From the NCBI RefSeq assembly GCF_015207005.2, contig NZ_JADEXS020000001.1, forward strand, positions 5,789,001-5,853,000: 64,000 nt of DNA, read 5' to 3'. The notes beneath the pieces are model-generated. The model saw only the letters and a program-made list of their open reading frames with translations. It searched no databases and had not been told where the DNA came from. The DNA is from Desmonostoc muscorum LEGE 12446 (GTDB lineage Bacteria; Cyanobacteriota; Cyanobacteriia; Cyanobacteriales; Nostocaceae). This document shows positions 6,428 through 13,869 of the stretch, one piece after another. A program made the position numbers and the translations under genes. Position 1 is the stretch's first letter, and each line of letters begins with the position of its first letter.

Positions 6428-9040
6428 ATGATTCCTGTACCCCGGCTAGACTTAGCACCCAATTTAAAGCGTCTCCTGTCTGTGTGGAATCCCTTCGATT
6501 ATTTGCGTCTTTTGTACTGGGTGTTTTTCTTTCCCCAAGCTTTGCGGTGGTATGTAGATACATTCGAGGGTGGGTATATTTCTGAAGGGGAAATGAATTG
6601 GCGAGAAAGATGGGAGTTATTGCTTCAAAATGCTATCCAACGTCAATTATTTTTCCAAGGATTAGTTTTAATATTAGTTACACCCGTCACCGTAAGTCTA
6701 ATTTTTCAAACTGTAAATGTTCCCGTTGACTGGTTCGGCGTGGTGGGAGGCATGGCGTTCGGTGTGGCGTTCGGTGTGGCGTTCGGCGTGGCGGTAGGCG
6801 TGGCGTTCGGTGTGGCGTTCGGCGTGGCGTTGGGCGTGGTGGGAGGCCTGGCGTTCGGCGTGGTGGGAGGCGTGGTGGGAGGCGTGGTGGAAGGCGTGGC
6901 GTTCGGCGTGGCGTTCGGCATAGCGTTGGGCGTGGTGGGAGGCGTTCCGGTGTCCGTAGCGGGAGGCACGGCGGGGGGTCTGCAATTAGACGTGCCAGAA
7001 GGCGTGGCATTCGGTGTGGTGTTAGGCGTGGCATTCGGTGGGGTGTTAGGCGTGGCATTCGGTGGGGTGTTAGGCGTGGCGTTAGGCCTAGGAGATGGCG
7101 TGGCGTTTATAGTGGCGTTCGGCGTAGCGTTAGGTGTGGCAGTAGTGCGTCCAGAAACCTGGCTTCTTGGCTCACCTTTAAACTTGCGAATCATCCGAAA
7201 CGGTAGCTGGCTACTCCCCCACATCACTCCGCTTCCCCTTCCTAATCTCGGTTGGCACTTGCAAAATTGGTTGCAAAATGATTGGGAAACAGGTTTACAT
7301 AATACTAACGAACTGCTTGCATATACCCTACAATTCATTCCTGTTGTGCAAGCAGTTAATAGAGTAATTGCCAAAATTCCTTCAGAGGAAATTATTTGGT
7401 ATATATCTCGGCTAGCAGAAAATCCCTTTGATTGGAAATTAGTATATTCAGTTTCAGTATTCAGTCGTTTAGATACTCCTACCGCTGCTGCTGCGGCTGG
7501 CTTTTGGCATCTGCATGAAAAAGAGCCAGCTAGGGCAATAGAGGCTTTTGATGTAGTGCGTTCTCTTCCCTATGGCGAGGAAATGTTTACCCTTGCCCAA
7601 ACTTTAGCGCTGTTTCAGGGGGATGAAACTAAAAAACCAGCCTCTATTGCTGCTATCCAAGTTCCTCCTTTTCCACAGGAGCAGCTTTTACGTCCAGATA
7701 CCTGGAAAGTGCTTGCTAATCTGCGTCGAGTTGTTGAAGATGTTCAGTTTATTGAACGCAACGTCTCACGTTCAGCCAGGTCTTTAGCTCTCAATCGAGC
7801 ATTAGGCGAACTGACAAAGATCCTAAATCAACCTGACAGACTACCGCAAGCAGAGCGAGGGTTAATTATAGATATCGCTCAAACTTGGAAAGAAAGCCTT
7901 TTACAAATCGCTGGTGAAGTCGGAGAAATTTCCATCACCAAGCCTGTGGTTAATCCTTATATTGTAGGCGACCCCGTTCAAGGTCATCTGTTTATTGGGC
8001 GAGAAGATATCATCAGACAATTAGAAGAACTCTGGGTAATAGGTAAGCAACTCCAGTCTGTAGTTCTCTACGGTCACAGGCGCATGGGCAAAACTTCCAT
8101 TCTGCTTAACGCTGCTAACTGTTTAGGCTCACAAATACAGCTAGCATATGTCAACTTGCTACGTTTGGGAGATACCCCTCAAGGTGTGGGTGAGGTGTTG
8201 ATGGCAATTTGTGATGAAATTTCTCAAGCTATAAAACTTCCACCACCAGCTGACGCTGATTTGCTTAATCTTCCCTACCGGACTTTTGAACGTTATTTAA
8301 AACAGGTGGAAGCCAAGCTAGAAGGTGGGTTAATCATCGCCTTAGACGAGTTTGAGAAAATTGAAGGTTTAATTGAAGCGAAAAAAATCCCTATGGATTT
8401 TATGGGTTTCCTGCGTGGTTTGGTGCAAATGAGTTCTAAAATCGCCTTTGCATTTGCTGGTTTGCACACTTTAGAAGAAATGACAGCAGATTATTTTCAA
8501 CCCTTCTTTGCCAGCGTCATTCCTATTCATGTAGGCTTTCAAGAACGTGCAGCTACTCGCCAAATTCTCGCTAACCCAGGTAATGAAGACTTCCCTCTCG
8601 ACTACATACCGGAAGCTTTAGATGAAATTTATGCTTTGACACATGGTCAACCATATTTAGTGCAACTGCTGGGTTTTCAGCTAGTGCGCCGCTACAATGA
8701 CTTTGTTTTTGAGCAAGGGCGAAGCCGCGATCCAGTTTTCACAGTAGAAGACGTGGAAGCAGTTATCAATAGCCCTGAGTTTTTCCAGCGAGGACGCTAT
8801 TACTTTGATGGAGTTTGGGGTCAGGCGGCGCGGGGTGCTGATGGTCAACAGGCAATTGTACGAGTACTTGCACCTCACCCAGAAGGGCTAAGTCTGGATG
8901 CCTTAGCTCAGTTTACAGGTATGAACGACGGTGATTTACAGCAAGCGCTGAATACTCTGAAGCGTCATGATGTCGTTGAGGAAACTCAGGGAAAATGGCG
9001 GATTATGGTAGAACTGTTTCGCCGCTGGGTTTTACGGTAG
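6428..9040 (+). CDS. Membrane AAA ATPase with long GVAF low-complexity repeat
   Basis: Eight hundred and seventy residues; the ATG is preceded by GGAGG at a good distance. Residues 1-95 are hydrophobic-aromatic and end in a membrane segment (LFFQGLVLILVTPVTVSLIF). Residues about 105-240 are an almost uninterrupted Gly-Val-Ala-Phe repeat (GVAFGVAFGVAVGVAFG pattern) coded by a GGCGTGGCGTTC-like 12-mer. It is likely membrane-embedded or a glycine-zipper bundle. Residues 240-520 are helical. An AAA/STAND ATPase follows, starting FIGREDIIRQLEEL, with P-loop GHRRMGKTS (549-557) and Walker B LIIALDEFEK. A winged-helix end (VELFRRWVLR) completes it. The stop codon falls inside the palindrome at 9037-9064. 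The partner is probably the HTH-AAA protein upstream. The function is unknown; a membrane effector activated by the NTPase is an inference. Confidence 0.8.
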   Translation: MIPVPRLDLAPNLKRLLSVWNPFDYLRLLYWVFFFPQALRWYVDTFEGGYISEGEMNWRERWELLLQNAIQRQLFFQGLVLILVTPVTVSLIFQTVNVPVDWFGVVGGMAFGVAFGVAFGVAVGVAFGVAFGVALGVVGGLAFGVVGGVVGGVVEGVAFGVAFGIALGVVGGVPVSVAGGTAGGLQLDVPEGVAFGVVLGVAFGGVLGVAFGGVLGVALGLGDGVAFIVAFGVALGVAVVRPETWLLGSPLNLRIIRNGSWLLPHITPLPLPNLGWHLQNWLQNDWETGLHNTNELLAYTLQFIPVVQAVNRVIAKIPSEEIIWYISRLAENPFDWKLVYSVSVFSRLDTPTAAAAAGFWHLHEKEPARAIEAFDVVRSLPYGEEMFTLAQTLALFQGDETKKPASIAAIQVPPFPQEQLLRPDTWKVLANLRRVVEDVQFIERNVSRSARSLALNRALGELTKILNQPDRLPQAERGLIIDIAQTWKESLLQIAGEVGEISITKPVVNPYIVGDPVQGHLFIGREDIIRQLEELWVIGKQLQSVVLYGHRRMGKTSILLNAANCLGSQIQLAYVNLLRLGDTPQGVGEVLMAICDEISQAIKLPPPADADLLNLPYRTFERYLKQVEAKLEGGLIIALDEFEKIEGLIEAKKIPMDFMGFLRGLVQMSSKIAFAFAGLHTLEEMTADYFQPFFASVIPIHVGFQERAATRQILANPGNEDFPLDYIPEALDEIYALTHGQPYLVQLLGFQLVRRYNDFVFEQGRSRDPVFTVEDVEAVINSPEFFQRGRYYFDGVWGQAARGADGQQAIVRVLAPHPEGLSLDALAQFTGMNDGDLQQALNTLKRHDVVEETQGKWRIMVELFRRWVLR

Positions 9041-9064
9041 GGGCACAACATGTTGTGCCCCTAC
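9037..9064. repeat. 28-bp perfect palindrome, GTAGGGGC arms (copy 2)
   Basis: Identical in all 28 bases to 4419-4446. Bases 9038-9040 of this element are the TAG stop codon of the preceding ATPase gene, so the element defines the 3' end of that reading frame. As RNA it would form a 14-bp hairpin starting at the stop codon. Confidence 0.9.
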
Positions 9065-9117
9065 AGCCGATTCATTTGTTGCAAAGATTTTTAGAAGTGG
9101 TTTTGGCGATGCCTACG

Positions 9118-9369
9118 CAAAAACTATTTCGGAGATCGCAAAAGCTATTTTGGCGACTACAAAAGCTATTTCGGCAACTACAAAAGCTATTTCGGCGACT
9201 ACAAAAGCTATTTTTGCGACTACAAAAGCTATTTTGGCGACTACAAAAGCTATTTCGGCGACTACAAAAGCTATTTCGGCAACTACAAAAGCTATTTTGG
9301 CGACTACAAAAGCTATTTTTGCCATCGCAAAAGCTATTTCGGCGACTACAAAAACTATTCTGACAACTT
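9118..9369. repeat. Tandem array, 12 units of 21 bp
   Basis: Twelve consecutive 21-bp units share the core CAAAAGCTATTT followed by a variable CGGCGACTA-like part (variants TGGCGACTA, CGGCAACTA, TTGCGACTA, TTGCCATCG). There are no unique spacers, so it is not a CRISPR. Because 21 is a multiple of three and the unit lacks stops, several frames are open on both strands (ATTKAIS-like heptapeptides), but no ribosome site or conserved start is visible. The last unit runs into the stop codon of the ABC permease gene at 9368. Confidence 0.9.
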
Positions 9370-10483
9370 ATCTCCTTAAACTCCGCGGATCTAGTGCATC
9401 TCGCAAACCATCACCGAGTAAGTTGAATGCCAACACCGTCAGGATAATCAACACAGCCGGCGGCCAAATTAACCAAGGTTGCAAAACCATAATTGAAGCA
9501 TTACTAGCCAGAGAAAGCATATTGCCCCAAGAAGGGTCTGGTTGTTGAATACCCAAACCAATCAGACTCAGTATCGCTTCTGCACCAATGAAGCTGGGAA
9601 CTGCCAGAGTAGCAGAGATAATTACATAGGTAGCCGTTTGCGGCAAAACATGGCGGACAATAATATAAAGTGGGTTACCGCCCATTGCCCGTGAGGCTTG
9701 CACAAATTCTCGCTCTTTAATTGATAGTACCTGTCCGCGAATTACCCGTGCTAAACCAGCCCAGCCAATAACCGAAGTAATCACCACAATCAACAAAAAC
9801 CGCTGGGTACTGCTTAAACCAGGTGGCAAAACTGCCCCCAAGGTGACCAAAAGATAAATACTAGGGAAAGTCATTAGCACTTCTGCCAAGCGCATGATGA
9901 TGCTATCTGTCCAACCTCCGAAGTAGCCGGAAATTCCACCTATCAGCAAACCGAGAGGAAAGGAAATAGCAACGCCAAAAATCCCGATAAACATACTGAT
10001 GCGGCCGCCATGCAGCAAGCGACTGAGTTGGTCGCGGCCTTGGTCATCAGTACCCAAAACATTAAATTTTGCTGCACCTGCCGTGCCAAATAAATGCCAA
10101 TTTAAAGGGATACCCGGAAAAATTGTCACTTCGTCCCACTTGGGGGGTAGTGGCAAAGTTAGCTGCAACAATCGGTATTCTGCGCCAGAGACAAATAGAC
10201 GCAAGGGTGAGGGTTTTTTGAAGTCTACAATGATTTCGCGATCGCCTGTTTCTAAATTCGTCTCTCCCTGAGTCGTGGGATAAACATGAGGCCCAATAAA
10301 CTGCCCTGATTGAGAAGCCCAATATACCTTAGTTGGTGGCAGCAATGAACCATTAGGCTGTGAGGCATAGGGGTCATAAGGCGCAATAAAATCGGCTGCA
10401 ATTACCGCTATGTAGAAAATCAACAGCAATATTGCCCCAAATCGTGCCAAAGGATTTTTCTTCAGTCGTCGCCACCAATCCAT
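9368..10483 (-). CDS. ABC transporter permease, OppC/DppC type
   Basis: A 371-residue inner-membrane subunit of a peptide/nickel-type importer. A first helix at 16-33 (GAILLLIFYIAVIAADFI) is followed by IAPYDPYASQPNGSLLPP, a typical OppC start. A periplasmic loop of about 100 residues is longer than in enterobacterial OppC (around 300 residues in all), but I regard this as usual in cyanobacteria. The core then has five helices, with the EAA loop EREFVQASRAMGGNPLYIIVRHVLPQ contacting the ATPase. The end LGDGLRDALDPRSLRR is the family signature. No partner permease, ATPase or binding protein is adjacent, so the substrate is unassigned. The 3' end overlaps the 21-bp array. Confidence 0.93.
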   Translation of the reverse strand: MDWWRRLKKNPLARFGAILLLIFYIAVIAADFIAPYDPYASQPNGSLLPPTKVYWASQSGQFIGPHVYPTTQGETNLETGDREIIVDFKKPSPLRLFVSGAEYRLLQLTLPLPPKWDEVTIFPGIPLNWHLFGTAGAAKFNVLGTDDQGRDQLSRLLHGGRISMFIGIFGVAISFPLGLLIGGISGYFGGWTDSIIMRLAEVLMTFPSIYLLVTLGAVLPPGLSSTQRFLLIVVITSVIGWAGLARVIRGQVLSIKEREFVQASRAMGGNPLYIIVRHVLPQTATYVIISATLAVPSFIGAEAILSLIGLGIQQPDPSWGNMLSLASNASIMVLQPWLIWPPAVLIILTVLAFNLLGDGLRDALDPRSLRR

Positions 10484-10672
10484 AGTAGTTAGGAGTTATG
10501 AGTGAGGAGTTATGAGTTACGAAGCTCTTATTTTAATTCATAATTCATGATTAATAATTCTTAACTCCCCACTCTCTTAATTTTAGATTTTTGATTTTTC
10601 CTTCAATCTAAAATCCAAAATCCAAAATCCAAAATTGAATAACTCCTAACTCTTAACTCCTAACTCCTCTAA
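10484..10672. repeat. Heptanucleotide STRR cluster (GGAGTTA, AAAATCC)
   Basis: Runs of GAGTTATGA/GAGGAGT, AAAATCC and AACTCCT heptamers fill the spacer and extend into the last codons of the HD-domain gene. This is typical short tandemly repeated repetitive DNA of heterocystous cyanobacteria. No gene or terminator is visible within it. Confidence 0.85.
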
Positions 10673-11527
10673 ATACCGTTGCTGTTCTTCTTGTTGTCTT
10701 TCGTGTTCCACAACAAACACATTCGAGTAGAGATTAGCCAGAATTTGTTTTCCCTGTTGTGTCAGTGACAGATAATGCAGTCCTTCTTGGATATAGGGAT
10801 ATACTCCATTCCAGTAAAACTTCGCGTAGTTCTTACGTAAATCCGCAGGAGTTTTATAGCTCAACACTTTATTCATACCAGTTTCTTCAAACTCGTAGAA
10901 TAAAGAATTAATTTTCTTTAAGTAACGTGGGTCACTTAATTGCCCAATCAAATCAGCAGCACGGACTAATCCTGCAAAGCACTTTGTATCTTGCTGATCC
11001 TCTGCCGCAGGCACCGGAAATCGAGTCAATTCAATATTGCTTTTAATCGCATCGGCATCTATTAACTTGTGACCGCCAAAACGCTCATCAATAAACAGCT
11101 TTGCTCTATCAACATGATACGGCGTCAGACTGGCATCAGAAGCCCCAGGAGCCAAAGAAATCATTCTGCCATTTTTACCTGTGGCATATAAGCCTGCTGT
11201 TTCTCGGTCTTGTCGGCAAACTCCTTTAACGTAGCCAATATCATGGCTGACTAAGGAGATGATGAAATGCAGCCAATCTTCACTGGAAACACCACCTTCT
11301 CTGATGTGTTTACCACGCAAAATTTCCTGCCCCACCAGGGTAACTAAGACGGTGTGTTCAACATTATGGTAAAGCGCATCGCTATTGGCGATGTTTTCCA
11401 AAGCCATGTTACCAGCCCAGGCGATGATGTCCTGATAATCATTTTTAAAGCAGCCATAGGTGCGACGGTAGCCTTCTCGAATTTGGTTTACAAAGGCATC
11501 AATTAAAATTTCAGTGGCATTGAACAT
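10646..11527 (-). CDS. HD-domain metal-dependent phosphohydrolase
   Basis: Two hundred and ninety-three residues. The HD signature is HNVEHT (His54, His58) with SHDIGY (His95-Asp96) and a later conserved Asp in LVRAADLIGQLSDP. This binds one or two divalent metals and hydrolyses phosphomono- or diesters such as nucleotides or cyclic nucleotides; the substrate cannot be told. The C-terminal LEELGVKS and the stop are encoded by GGAGTTA heptamers of the repeat cluster, so the original tail may have been replaced. It stands alone on the minus strand. Confidence 0.85.
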   Translation of the reverse strand: MFNATEILIDAFVNQIREGYRRTYGCFKNDYQDIIAWAGNMALENIANSDALYHNVEHTVLVTLVGQEILRGKHIREGGVSSEDWLHFIISLVSHDIGYVKGVCRQDRETAGLYATGKNGRMISLAPGASDASLTPYHVDRAKLFIDERFGGHKLIDADAIKSNIELTRFPVPAAEDQQDTKCFAGLVRAADLIGQLSDPRYLKKINSLFYEFEETGMNKVLSYKTPADLRKNYAKFYWNGVYPYIQEGLHYLSLTQQGKQILANLYSNVFVVEHERQQEEQQRYLEELGVKS

Positions 11528-12263
11528 ATCTCTTTACTCTGGTATGTACCAATTAGTTATTGATTTTATTCAGGGATTGGGGGCTCTGGGATGAGGGAGA
11601 TCAGAGAGAATAACTCTTAACTCCTCACTCAGGACTCTAACAGCACTCCCAATGCCATTGGTGTAATTTCGGACAATGGAGTTTGCTCTTTTTTAACTCA
11701 GGTATGGGTGTAGACGCTACCTTGACCTATATTTGATTCCGGAATAAGCTGTAGATTTCTAGCAATACAAACGCTTCAGAGTGATTATGGATTGCGTGGG
11801 GAAATAACCAGCTAGTATAGCAAAGTACATTAAATTTTTAATTTTAATTAGATAAATCTACATTAGCTTTATCTATTTATTTTTCATTGTTATCTTCTGA
11901 TTGACAGTGATCTAAATACACCTTGGGTGTGACCTAATACTCAATAAAGCTAAAATACACAGGTTATAAATGACACAAATACACTAGGACACTAGGAAAC
12001 GGAGAATTTGCAAATTTGCCTTGTTATACTACTGGAGTGGATAGATGAGAAGATATAAATCTGTATCAAAATTTACCTATTTTGTTGAATTTGTCTTAGT
12101 AATTCCTTTTAATAAAAGGTACTAATTTGTGATGTTATATACTGTAGCTTGCAAAAGACATTGGCTGAAAAATCGGTCATTTTGATATAAAGTAAACAAA
12201 TTTCAAGTTTTTTTAATAAAGTACTAACAGTGGTAGGCATACACAGAAAGTGGAGGTGGCACT
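11528..12263. other. Long divergent spacer upstream of efflux operon
   Basis: About 735 bp between the divergent HD gene and the efflux operon. It is AT-rich with no open frame, tRNA or strong hairpin that I can support. It presumably carries the promoters for both genes. A GGAGGTGG ribosome site lies just before the GTG at 12264. Confidence 0.5.
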
Positions 12264-13721
12264 GTGAGCGATGAGAGTGTTTCAGAAGTTGAGGTGGAAG
12301 AACCTGTAACGTTTGAAGATGCTAGCTTTCCAAACAAACCAGACCAAAAACAAACTAGAGCATGGTTGAAGCCATTATTCTTGGGTACTGGTTTAGGAAT
12401 AGCGATCGCCTTTGGTGGTATGGCTATATCCAGTCGTCTGCCATCTCGTCAACAAAGCGCAGTCGCGGATAAAAAAGTTAACCCAGCGATGACTGTCACC
12501 ATCGCCACAGTGCAAAATGCCCGTGTTGTTCGTACCCTGAAAACAACAGGTACTGTAGCAGCCAGTGATTTAATTCCGGTACTACCCCAGACAAACGGCC
12601 TACAAATCAAAAGCATCCCTGAAGATATCAAAGAAGGAGCTTTTGTCAAAAAAGGTCAAGTATTAGCGGTATTAGATGATTCCGTACTCCAAAACCAAAT
12701 TAGCCAAGCCAAAGCAGATGTGGAATCAAAACAAGCAGATGTCAAATCCCGACAAGCAGATTTGGCATCTAAGCAAGCAGATTTGGCATCAAATCAGGCA
12801 ATAGTCCAGCAAAAACAAGCAGATTTAGCTCAATCAAGAGCGAGGTTAGAGGAAGCAGCCAAGAATTATCAGCGATATCAACAACTTGCTGACTCTGGAA
12901 CCATTAGCAAACAAGAACTCGACACCCGTTCCTACGCTGTGAAAACTGCCATAGAAGTTGTGAATCTTGGTCAACAAAATGTCCGTAGTGCCCAAGCCAG
13001 CGTCAGAAGTGCCCAGTCAAACATTGCTAATGCCCAAGCCAGCATCAACAAAGCCAAAGCCGATGTCAAGAGTAGTGCAGCTAAGGTGCAACAACTCCAA
13101 ACTCAGTTGGGACAAACTGTAGTGCGTGCGCCGGTTTCTGGAGTCATCGCCGAGAAACTGGCTAGGGTTGGTGATGTCACTGGGGTGCCACCGCAAACCC
13201 AAGTGGGAACCGTGATTGGTGGCACACAAAAGCTATTTTCGATTATCCAGGATGAAAAACTAGAACTTCAGGCGAAAGTGCCTGAAACACAACTCACACA
13301 GGTAAAAATTGGTGCATCCGTGCAAATTACCTCAGATGTCGATCGCCGCGTGCGATCGCAAGGACGAGTCAGGGAAATCCAACCACAGCTCAACGATCAA
13401 AGGCGTGAGGCTATAGTAAAAATTGACTTGCCACCAACAACTCCACTCAAACCAGGAATGTTTGCCCGTGCTGCAATTACCACCAATTCAGCCATAGGCA
13501 TGGTAGTACCGCAAAAAGCAGTGCAGTCCCAAGCAGATTCCAGTGTAATTGTATTCACCTTATCGGGTGAGGATACAGTGGGCATCCAAAAAGTAGAGTT
13601 AGGAGATCCTGTTAATGGTGACAAAGTGGAAATCAAGAGTGGCTTGCAATTAGGTGAACGTGTAATAGTTGACGGTGCAGCGTATCTCAAAGATGGCGAT
13701 AAGGTGCGAATTGCGAAGTAA
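12264..13721 (+). CDS. RND efflux periplasmic adaptor (membrane fusion protein)
   Basis: A 485-residue HlyD/AcrA-type adaptor. The GTG start has a GGAGGTGG ribosome site 5-6 bases upstream. A single membrane anchor lies at about 34-55 (FLGTGLGIAIAFGGMAIS). A lipoyl half, VLPQTNGLQIKSIPEDIKEG, follows; then comes a long coiled-coil hairpin (about 145-280) of near-perfect heptads (KQADLAS, KQADVKS) coded by 21-bp repeats. The second lipoyl half, VVRAPVSGVIAEKLARVGD, and the beta-barrel and membrane-proximal domains (VGASVQITSDVDRRV, LKPGMFARAAI, LGERVIVDGAAYLKDGDKV) complete it. It bridges the pump encoded downstream to an outer-membrane channel, which is not encoded here. Confidence 0.93.
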   Translation: MSDESVSEVEVEEPVTFEDASFPNKPDQKQTRAWLKPLFLGTGLGIAIAFGGMAISSRLPSRQQSAVADKKVNPAMTVTIATVQNARVVRTLKTTGTVAASDLIPVLPQTNGLQIKSIPEDIKEGAFVKKGQVLAVLDDSVLQNQISQAKADVESKQADVKSRQADLASKQADLASNQAIVQQKQADLAQSRARLEEAAKNYQRYQQLADSGTISKQELDTRSYAVKTAIEVVNLGQQNVRSAQASVRSAQSNIANAQASINKAKADVKSSAAKVQQLQTQLGQTVVRAPVSGVIAEKLARVGDVTGVPPQTQVGTVIGGTQKLFSIIQDEKLELQAKVPETQLTQVKIGASVQITSDVDRRVRSQGRVREIQPQLNDQRREAIVKIDLPPTTPLKPGMFARAAITTNSAIGMVVPQKAVQSQADSSVIVFTLSGEDTVGIQKVELGDPVNGDKVEIKSGLQLGERVIVDGAAYLKDGDKVRIAK

Positions 13722-13726
13722 AGGGG

Positions 13727-13866
13727 ATTGGGGACTGGGGATTGGGGACTGGGGATTGGGGACTGGGGACTGGGGACTGGGGACTGGGGACGCGGGGAAT
13801 AACTAATGACTAATGACTAATGACTAATGACTAATCCAAAATCCAAAATCCAAAATCTAAAATTTC
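13727..13866. repeat. STRR cluster between adaptor and pump genes
   Basis: GGGGATT/GGGGACT heptamers run from just after the adaptor stop, then CTAATGA and AAAATCC heptamers run up to the pump start at 13870. The whole 148-bp gap is repeat DNA. The pump start therefore has only ATTTCCTA-like sequence ahead and no clear ribosome site. Co-transcription with the adaptor is still likely. Confidence 0.85.
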
Positions 13867-13869
13867 CTA

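Noticed and set aside
6687..7374. Three long antisense frames opposite the GVAF region
   Set aside because: Produced by the GC-rich repeat; Arg/Pro/His-rich translations typical of antisense shadows.
9113..9548. Open frames (ATTKAIS-like and FVVAEIA-like) over the 12-unit array
   Set aside because: They are translations of a 21-bp repeat that lacks stops in several frames on both strands; no ribosome site, and they overlap the permease gene.
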